Assembly: GCA_019429465.1 (NCBI GenBank)
Contig: JAHYIV010000026.1
Coordinates: 1 to 40,257, forward strand
Length of the DNA stretch: 40,257 bases
Direction of reading: 5' to 3'
DNA from: Desulfoarculaceae bacterium
Lineage (GTDB): Bacteria > Desulfobacterota > Desulfobulbia > Desulfobulbales > Desulfocapsaceae
Shown: piece by piece, positions 26,213-32,386 of the stretch
Position numbering within the stretch: the stretch's first letter is position 1
How the letters are laid out: each line of letters starts with the position of its first letter
The notes under the pieces: generated by a model
The model's input: the letters and a program-made list of their open reading frames with translations, nothing else
The model's database searches: none
What the model was told of the DNA's origin: nothing
Translations under genes and position numbers: made by a program

Positions 26213-27119
26213 ACCTGCTGCCGCCAGTCACTTACTCAGCTTTTTCCTAGCTGAAAAATCAGTACGAGGGGTCATCCTTGATGGCACCATTCTGGTCCAG
26301 GAGATGCAAAGACGCCATGAACTTGGCCCCATTGAGACGCTGCTCCTCGGTCAGGCCCTGCAGGTGGCAGTGCTCATGGCCTCAACTCTGAAAGGTCATG
26401 ACGAGATAGGCTTGAGGATAGACTGCTCTGGACCGGTCAAGGGCCTTGTCGCCGAGGCCACTGCCACTGGGGAGGTGCGAGGCTATCTCAAGGAAAACCC
26501 CATTCCTCTGACAACCCCACTGGCGTCCCTTGACGAAACAGACACGCTCAACCCCTGCTGGGGAGACGGTCTGCTCACCATAACCCGCTTCCCGGAAGAG
26601 GGCAGACAACCTTTCAGCGGCAGTGTCACTTTGCACTCCGGCCATCTCGCCTCCGAGGTGGCCCGCTATTATAATCTCTCCGAACAGATCCCGACCGCCA
26701 TCCACCTCAGTATTGCTTTTGACAGCCAAGGCCGGGTTGCCGGGGCTGGCGGCCTGTTATTACAGGCCATGCCAGGCGTCAATGAGAAGATGATGGCCGG
26801 CATGGCACAGATGACGAGCACCCTGCCGTCTCTAGGCCAGGCACTGGCTGAAGGCCGGAAGATCAGCCCATGGCTCAGCCACCAGTTTGCTCTTGTCCCG
26901 CCTGAGGTTCTGGAAGAGCGGGCTGTCCATTTTCGTTGTCGCTGCGATGCCCGGCGCCTGCATCTCCTGTTATTGCACCTGCCCCTGGCTGACCTCGAAG
27001 AGATGCACGACAACGGTCCCTTCCCGATTCAGGTCGGCTGTCATTTCTGTAACGAAAAATACCTCTTTGAGCAGAAGGCCCTGGCGGATATCTGTCGAGC
27101 AAAAAAGTCCTCCACCTGA
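26205..27119 (+). CDS. hslO: Redox-regulated chaperone Hsp33
   Basis: A 304-residue Hsp33. This cytoplasmic holdase is activated when oxidation releases zinc from its C-terminal cysteines. Visible are the N-terminal VRGVILDGTILVQEM, the IDCSGPVKGLVAEA block and the zinc site C245-x-C247 (FRCRCD) with C279-HF-C282 near the C terminus. All four cysteines are present, so redox switching should be intact. The start ATG is buried in an inverted repeat, which suggests control of translation. It is convergent with the CbiO-like gene, 9 nt between stops. Confidence 0.95.
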   Translation: MESPAAASHLLSFFLAEKSVRGVILDGTILVQEMQRRHELGPIETLLLGQALQVAVLMASTLKGHDEIGLRIDCSGPVKGLVAEATATGEVRGYLKENPIPLTTPLASLDETDTLNPCWGDGLLTITRFPEEGRQPFSGSVTLHSGHLASEVARYYNLSEQIPTAIHLSIAFDSQGRVAGAGGLLLQAMPGVNEKMMAGMAQMTSTLPSLGQALAEGRKISPWLSHQFALVPPEVLEERAVHFRCRCDARRLHLLLLHLPLADLEEMHDNGPFPIQVGCHFCNEKYLFEQKALADICRAKKSST

Positions 27120-27128
27120 GGACACGTC

Positions 27129-27863
27129 TCAATCGCTGTGCTGATGCGGATACTCACCGTAACGATGGATATGTTGATGACTGTGGATGTGGTTGTGATC
27201 ACAGCGATGCAGATGACCGTGCTCAAGGGTATAGAGATGGGAGGTGGTGCGGGCAAGGAAATCCCAGTCATGGGAGATGATGATCTGGGCCTGTGGCAGC
27301 CCCAGGAGGATATCGGTCAATCGATCTCTGGTGGCCGGGTCCAGATTATTGGTTGGTTCATCCAACAGGAGCAGTCGCGGTTTCATGGCAAGGATCGTTG
27401 CCAGAGCCACCAGTTTTTTCTCTCCGCCGGAAAGCCTGTGGGTGATCCGTTCTTCAAAGCCATCAAGCCCAAGTTCTTTCAGGGTCTGGGTAGCTATGCC
27501 TTGTGCCTCTTCCGGAGAACAGCCCAGGTTGAGAGGACCAAAGGCCACATCTTCCAGCACCGTTGGTGAAAAAAGCTGATCATCAGCACTCTGAAACAGA
27601 AACCCCACCTGCCTCCGCAGGAGACGGAAATCTTTTTCACGGCGCATTTCCTGCCCCTCAAAAAAGATCTGACCGCTCTCAGGTGACAGCAGACCGACCA
27701 TGATCTGAAAAAGGGTGGTCTTGCCGCTGCCATTGGGGCCGATGAGGCCGATCCGCTCATCCGAGACCTCAAGGTCAAGATGCTGCAGGACCGGAGCACT
27801 GGTCAAGGCATAGCGGTAGCTGATATTGCAAAGCTGCATAAATGGTTGTGTGAACATATCCAT
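27129..27863 (-). CDS. CbiO/EcfA-type ABC ATPase with His-rich tail (orphan)
   Basis: A 244-residue energy-coupling ATPase of the metal-uptake type. Walker A is GPNGSGKTT (42-50), the signature is RLSGGEKK, Walker B is LLLLDEPTNNLDP, and the switch is ISHDWDF. The last 35 residues hold about a dozen His (HGHLHRCDHNHIHSHQHIH), a typical nickel, cobalt or zinc-binding tail. The membrane partners (CbiM/CbiQ/CbiN) are not encoded beside it in this window. A palindromic repeat lies about 100 nt upstream of its start, so partners may have been lost or lie elsewhere. Two start codons in frame (27863, 27857) are possible. Confidence 0.9.
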   Translation of the reverse strand: MDMFTQPFMQLCNISYRYALTSAPVLQHLDLEVSDERIGLIGPNGSGKTTLFQIMVGLLSPESGQIFFEGQEMRREKDFRLLRRQVGFLFQSADDQLFSPTVLEDVAFGPLNLGCSPEEAQGIATQTLKELGLDGFEERITHRLSGGEKKLVALATILAMKPRLLLLDEPTNNLDPATRDRLTDILLGLPQAQIIISHDWDFLARTTSHLYTLEHGHLHRCDHNHIHSHQHIHRYGEYPHQHSD

Positions 27864-27959
27864 GAGCTACCAAAAAAACAGGGGCAAGGCAAGGAGAAAG
27901 GGTATCAAAGAATGGCCAGGAGAGGTGGCCGGCAAGAACAAAAGTTTTGTTGACAAGTA

Positions 27960-28067
27960 GTAACTATCCAGCAGCACCCCATCTGCTTCGTCATCGGCCT
28001 GCTCATATACGAATCAGTACACTTCGCAGGCCTCTTTCTCGCACATGAGGCACTGCTGAATAGTTAC
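27960..28067. repeat. MITE-like palindromic element
   Basis: A 108 bp element with 15 bp terminal inverted repeats: GTAACTATCCAGCAG at the left and CTGCTGAATAGTTAC at the right (one mismatch). It also has inner complementary bases (CGGCCTGC and GCAGGCC), so the whole element can fold on itself. A further inverted GCTGGATAGTTAC lies at 28101-28113, matching the left end perfectly over 13 bp. It has no coding capacity. The element sits between the ATPase gene and the EAL-HDOD gene. Confidence 0.75.
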
Positions 28068-28121
28068 GTGACATGTGTTTTGGCATTTTCCCGGTATTAA
28101 GCTGGATAGTTACGACGAGTA

Positions 28122-28150
28122 TTGACAAAATGAGTTTTGTTAATGATAAA
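28122..28150 (+). promoter_or_regulatory. Promoter of the EAL-HDOD gene
   Basis: TTGACA (perfect) at 28122-28127, a 17 nt spacer and GATAAA at 28145-28150. The spacer contains the inverted repeat ACAAAA-TGAG-TTTTGT (28125-28140), a possible operator. The leader to ATG 28239 is about 80 nt. Confidence 0.55.
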
Positions 28151-28238
28151 AATCTGCATTCGTTGCAGATCATGCGCACGAAGCCCTCATAATTATAACC
28201 GGTCACCTGATTTCAGGAATCTCTCTCAAGAATCGACA

Positions 28239-29437
28239 ATGGATATCTTTCTGGCAAGACAGCCCATCTTTGACCGCGATCTCCATATCTACGGATATGA
28301 GATCCTCTTCCGGGCAGGCGAGGCCAATATCTTTCCCAACATTGATGGCGGCGTTGCCACCTCCAAAGTGCTTTCCGCCACCTTCTTCACCATTGGCATT
28401 GAAGAGATAACCGGCAGGCACAAGGCATTTGTCAATTTTACCCGGGAGTTACTGCTGCAGGGTGCAGTCCATATGTTTCCTCCCGACACCTTCGTGGTCG
28501 AGATCCTGGAAGACGTCTATCCTGACGATGAACTGTTGTGGCCTGCAGGGAGCTTCGTGCCAAGGGCTTTGGGATCGCCCGTGATGACTTTATCTGCACA
28601 TGTCAGACTAAAAACTTCCTCGAGTTTGCCACCATTATCAAGATTGATTTCGGAACAACTTCCATCAGCGAGATCAAGGACATTATCAGCCGCTGCAGCC
28701 TTCTCTCCTGTTCCTTTCTGGCCGAAAAAATTGAGACGCATGAGGAGTTTCACCAGGCCAAAGAGCTGGGATTCCATTACTTTCAGGGCTATTTCTTTGC
28801 CCGACCGGAGGTGATGAAACAAAAAGACATCTCTCCCCTGGCACACCTTGTCCTGCAGATCCTGATCAAGGTTTTTCAGGAGGATTGCACGATGACCGAG
28901 ATCGAACAAATCATCTCCCGTGATGTCTCGATGAGTTATAAGCTGCTGAAGTATATCAATTCCGCCCACTTCAGCCGGATCACTCCACTTTCATCGATCA
29001 GACAAGGCCTTGCCTTCCTGGGCATGAACGAGATCAGGTCCTTTGTGACCATCATAGCTGTCAGTAAACTCTGCCAGGACAAACCCAATGAGCTCTTGCG
29101 CACCTCGGTCATCCGTGGCCGTTTTCTGGAGCAGATTGCGGCTGAATTACAGAGAGACAAGGGAGAGTTGTTCATGCTGGGCCTTTTGTCTCTGATTGAT
29201 GCCATCCTCGACAACTCGATGGCAGGACTCATCGATCGCCTGCGCCTCAATGGGCGGATAGAGGAGGCCCTGGTAAAAAGAACCGGCGAGCTCTTCAGCT
29301 ATCTGGAGATGATCGAACTCTACGAGACAGCTCAATGGGAGAGACTGGACGGCCTGAGACAGAACGCAGGTATTAGCGAGGGGCGGATGGCTGTTTTTTA
29401 TCTTGAGGCCGTTCACTGGGCGGACAGATTTACCTGA
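28239..29437 (+). pseudogene. EAL-HDOD signalling protein, frameshifted
   Basis: The two reading frames together encode about 399 residues, the normal length of EAL and HDOD domain proteins (YuxH-type), which usually signal without phosphodiesterase activity. The first frame reads MDIFLARQPIFDRDLHIYGYEILFRA and continues to EILEDVYPDDELL. The second resumes at once with ACRELRAKGFGIARDDF, then KIDFGTTS, FLAEKIETHEEF and YFQGYFFARPE. From about 210 the HDOD domain follows (IEQIISRDVSMSYKLLKYINSAHFS key block, then SSIRQGLAFLGMNEIRSF). The frames join by a -1 shift around 28536-28540, with no slippery heptamer. This is either a real frameshift that splits the gene or a base-calling error. The EAL glutamate context (EIL in place of EAL) is degenerate. 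Confidence 0.8.
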
Positions 29438-29479
29438 CCAGGTTCACGGTACCGTATCTCCATGAGGCCAGCAAGGAAT

Positions 29480-29534
29480 CAGCAGAGTTACGGCGGAACA
29501 CACCCGCGGATGTGCCCAGCCTGTAACTCTGCTG
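29480..29534. other. Structured inverted repeat between convergent genes
   Basis: Perfect 12 bp outer stem CAGCAGAGTTAC (29480-29491) with GTAACTCTGCTG (29523-29534). Inside, GGC pairs with GCC and CACA with TGTG around a symmetrical 4x4 internal loop. This is far more ordered than a plain terminator. It could be a small RNA, an attenuator arm or a repeat-type element. Confidence 0.6.
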
Positions 29535-29536
29535 CC

Positions 29537-29570
29537 AAGAGGACAGGCGCAGAGGCTGTCCTCTTGTTTT
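29537..29570 (+). terminator. Rho-independent terminator
   Basis: Stem AAGAGGACAG (29537-29546) with CTGTCCTCTT (29556-29565), followed by GTTTTC. It is oriented for the plus strand and ends transcripts of the EAL-HDOD gene. It comes 3 nt before the stop codon of the convergent GGGtGRT gene. Confidence 0.75.
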
Positions 29571-29572
29571 CT

Positions 29573-30568
29573 TCAGGAGGCCTGTTCCAGCGCCACCGCC
29601 ACCGAGACCGAGGCGCCGACCATGGGGTTGTTGCCCATGCCGATGAGCCCCATCATCTCCACATGGGCAGGGACAGAAGACGACCCGGCAAACTGGGCAT
29701 CCGAATGCATCCTCCCCATGGTGTCGGTCATGCCATAGGAGGCGGGACCGGCCCCCATATTGTCCGGATGGAGGGTGCGCCCGGTACCGCCGCCGGAGGC
29801 CACCGAGAAGTATTTCTTACCCTGCTGGACGCACTCTTTTTTGTAGGTGCCGGCCACCGGATGCTGAAAGCGGGTGGGATTGGTGGAATTGCCGGTAATG
29901 GAGACATCGACCCCCTCCAGATGGTTGATGGCCACCCCCTCACGCACATCATCGGCGCCATAGCAGCGCACCGCCCCCCGTTCTCCCAGGGAATACACCT
30001 TCTCCTTGACCACGGTCAGTTTACTGCTGGCGTAATCATAGACAGTCTCCACGTGGGTAAAGCCGTTGATCCGCGAGATGATCTGGGCAGCATCCTTACC
30101 CAGCCCATTTAAGATCACCCGCAGCGGCTCCTTGCGGACCCGGTTGGCTGATCTGGCCAGACCGATGGCCCCTTCCGCCGCCGCAAAGGACTCATGGCCG
30201 GCAATAAAGGCAAAGCACCTGGTCTCTTCCCGCAGCAGCATGGAGGCCAGATTGCCATGACCAATCCCCACCTGCCGATGATCGGCCACCGATCCGGGAA
30301 TGCAGAAGGCCTGCAGACCCTCGCCGAGGGTGGCGGCAATATCCACCGCCTTTTTCTCGCCTTTCTTAATGGCAATGGCCGCGCCCAGGGTATAGGCCCA
30401 GCAGGCGTTCTCAAAGCAGATGGGCTGGATTTTTCTCACCAGCGCCGCCACGTCCACGCCGTAGGCGTCACACACCTCTTTGGCCTCTTCCAGACTCTTC
30501 ATCCCGTACTTGCCAAGGACGGGAGTGATCTGATCTATCCGTCGGTCATAACTTTCAAACAGTGCCAT
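29573..30568 (-). CDS. GGGtGRT family protein
   Basis: A 331-residue protein carrying the family's name motif GGGTGRT at 259-265, followed by LHPDNMGAGPASYGMTDTMG. Family members occur mainly in anaerobic bacteria and archaea and have no settled function. Other marks are conserved Cys/His-rich stretches (C33, C51, C56, C89, C118) and a Gly-rich C terminus (GLIGMGNNPMVGASVSV). It lies 11 nt after the Fe-S scaffold-like gene, and the two form an operon. The pairing suggests a joint role in Fe-S or other metallocluster or thiol chemistry; this is inference. Confidence 0.92.
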   Translation of the reverse strand: MALFESYDRRIDQITPVLGKYGMKSLEEAKEVCDAYGVDVAALVRKIQPICFENACWAYTLGAAIAIKKGEKKAVDIAATLGEGLQAFCIPGSVADHRQVGIGHGNLASMLLREETRCFAFIAGHESFAAAEGAIGLARSANRVRKEPLRVILNGLGKDAAQIISRINGFTHVETVYDYASSKLTVVKEKVYSLGERGAVRCYGADDVREGVAINHLEGVDVSITGNSTNPTRFQHPVAGTYKKECVQQGKKYFSVASGGGTGRTLHPDNMGAGPASYGMTDTMGRMHSDAQFAGSSSVPAHVEMMGLIGMGNNPMVGASVSVAVALEQAS

Positions 30569-30579
30569 GGTCCTCCTCC

Positions 30580-31272
30580 TTATTCCTTTCGGGGGTCAAT
30601 TTTCTTAACGGCCTGGTCAAAGCGGCCATAGGTACCGGTGGCATCCGCCAGCGCCTGGCCAGCCTCCACGCCCTTTTTGATCGCCTCCATCATCCGGCCC
30701 AGGTGGACAAACTTGTAGCCGATGATCTCATCGTCGCCATCGAGTGCCAGCTCCAGCACATAGCCTTCGGTCACCTCCAGGTAACGTGGCCCTTTGAGCC
30801 GGGTGCCATAGGTGGTGCCGCATACCGAACGCAGTCCCTTGCCCAGATCCTCGAGTCCGGCGCCGATGGGCAGGCCGCCTTCGGAAAAGGCGGACTGGCT
30901 GCGGCCATAGACGATCTGCAGAAAGAGCTCGCGCATGGCGGTGTTGATGGCATCACAGACCAGATCCGTATTCAGGGCCTCGAGAATGGTCTTGCCGGGC
31001 ATGATCTCCGAGGCCATGGCCGCCGAGTGGGTCATGCCGGTGCAGCCGATGGTCTCGATCAGGGCCTCTTCAATGATCCCGTCCTTGATATTCAGGGTCA
31101 GCTTGCAGGCGCCCTGCTGCGGGGCGCACCAGCCGACCCCGTGGGTGAGCCCCTTGATGTCCTTGATCTCGCGGGCCCTGGTCCAGCCGCCTTCCTGCGG
31201 AATGGGCGACGCCCCGTGGCACGCACCCTGGGCGACAGGACACATCTTTTGTACTTCAGAAGAGTATTGCAT
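30580..31272 (-). CDS. NifU-like Fe-S cluster scaffold partner of GGGtGRT
   Basis: A 230-residue protein with NifU-N-type fold signatures. GWCAPQQGACKLTLNIKDGIIEEA holds C49 and C56; IETIGCTGMTHSAAMASEIMPGKTI holds C77 in the position of the NifU 'GCxxAxxSSS' block; C106 follows. An unusual N-terminal Cys segment (C11 and C18 in MCPVAQGACHG) and a C-terminal part from about 120 are extra to plain IscU. Usual IscU is about 125 residues, so this is the long variant that travels with GGGtGRT. AGGAG lies 6 nt before the ATG. It is first in the operon. Confidence 0.85.
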   Translation of the reverse strand: MQYSSEVQKMCPVAQGACHGASPIPQEGGWTRAREIKDIKGLTHGVGWCAPQQGACKLTLNIKDGIIEEALIETIGCTGMTHSAAMASEIMPGKTILEALNTDLVCDAINTAMRELFLQIVYGRSQSAFSEGGLPIGAGLEDLGKGLRSVCGTTYGTRLKGPRYLEVTEGYVLELALDGDDEIIGYKFVHLGRMMEAIKKGVEAGQALADATGTYGRFDQAVKKIDPRKE

Positions 31273-31355
31273 ACGTTGCTCCTATGAGGGGTTTATAAAA
31301 AATAAACAACAAGATAAAATTGAATATTAAAGGGAAAAGAAGCATTGCCCTTCTA

Positions 31356-31979
31356 TCACTTCCGGCCGGTGAGCAGAAAGACGGGATAGGGCCGTTCAAC
31401 GCCGGTATCACTGGTCTTGATAATGGCATGGACCTCTTTGGCCGACACCTCATGCAGACCCAGGCCCTTCACGGTTTTCACCAGATCTTCAGAATGAAAG
31501 CCATGATGCATGATGCCATCGGCCCCCGCGTCATGGAAGGAACCATCCTCTGCCTGCAGGTCGGCCACGGCCAGGTAGCCGCCACCCTTCAGCAGGTCAC
31601 AAAAACGCGCCAGCAGCTGGACAGCCTCCTTGATATGATGCAGGGTCATGGCGCAGAAAATCAGATCAAACCTCTCCGTCAGGGACTCCTGGAGCAGGTC
31701 CAGGCGCAACGGGGTCACATTGGCGATCTTTTCCTCCTTGATCTTCCGGGCCAGCACCTCCAGCATCCCGCTTGAGGTATCAACGGCGGTAAGTTGTGCC
31801 AGCTTTGGAGCCAGGGTCAACCCCACCAGGCCAGTGCCGCAGCCGTACTCCAGGGCAGTCATGTTCTTGTGCAGCGGCAGGGTGCTGCTGATACCATCTG
31901 CAATCCTGGCCGCCAGTTCCACCCTACTCTGCTGCTGATCCCAGCCGGCCGCGGCCCGATCAAAATGTTTTCCACTCAT
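31356..31979 (-). CDS. Class I SAM-dependent methyltransferase
   Basis: A 207-residue methyltransferase of the Methyltransf_11/25 group. Motif I is LEYGCGTGLVGL (43-54), followed by the acidic residue D67 in AVDTSSGML and then FDLIFCAMTLHHIKEAVQLLARF. The substrate is unknown. AGGA lies 7 nt before the ATG. It is last in this minus-strand series and lies just after a tandem repeat array. It is not close enough to the scaffold gene to be clearly in one operon. Confidence 0.87.
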   Translation of the reverse strand: MSGKHFDRAAAGWDQQQSRVELAARIADGISSTLPLHKNMTALEYGCGTGLVGLTLAPKLAQLTAVDTSSGMLEVLARKIKEEKIANVTPLRLDLLQESLTERFDLIFCAMTLHHIKEAVQLLARFCDLLKGGGYLAVADLQAEDGSFHDAGADGIMHHGFHSEDLVKTVKGLGLHEVSAKEVHAIIKTSDTGVERPYPVFLLTGRK

Positions 31980-32031
31980 AAAATTTCCTGTTGGTAGAAA
32001 TGATTTTTATGTTGTGCGTTATCAGCAAGTT

Positions 32032-32386
32032 GTTATCGGCCAGATACCGCATCCACAAAACAGCGGTAAAAATTGCTGTTTCCGGGATGCGGCATAAGAG
32101 GTCGTAGATGAAGCAAGCAAGAAAAAGACCTTGCTCTTTTTGTTGTGTCCGTTATCGGCAAGACGCCGCACCCGGAAACAGCGGTAAGAATTGCTGTTTC
32201 CGGGATGCGGCATAAGAGGCCGTAAATAAAAAGAGCAAGAAAAGCTTTGCTCTTTTTGTCGTGTCCGTTATCGGCAAGACGCCACACCAGGAAACAGCGG
32301 TAAAAATTGCTGTTTCCTGGATGCGGCATAAGAGGTCGTAGATGAAGCAAGCAAGAAAAAGACCTTGCTTGCTTCATAACGACCTC
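32032..32386. repeat. Three tandem copies of a REP-like repeat (about 118 bp each)
   Basis: Copies start at 32032, 32151 and 32267 and share GTTATCGGC, then an A/C-rich part and the hairpin core GGAAACAGCGG...TGCTGTTTCC, followed by GATGCGGCATAAGAG. Each has a second hairpin: AAAAAGAGCAA with TTGCTCTTTTT at 32228-32257 in the middle copy, and a 14 bp stem ATGAAGCAAGCAAG at 32342-32377 in the last. These are terminator-like in both directions. The last copy ends in CTCTAAA, where CTA is the TAG stop codon of the M16 gene on the minus strand. Confidence 0.88.

Noticed and set aside
27864..27990. Remnant of a membrane partner gene upstream of the CbiO-like gene
   Set aside because: A short minus-strand hydrophobic frame ends 8 nt before the ATPase start but has no start codon and is too short to identify.
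28536..28545. Programmed -1 ribosomal frameshift in the EAL-HDOD gene
   Set aside because: No X-XXY-YYZ heptamer and no clear stimulatory hairpin follow the junction; a mutation or base-call error is simpler.
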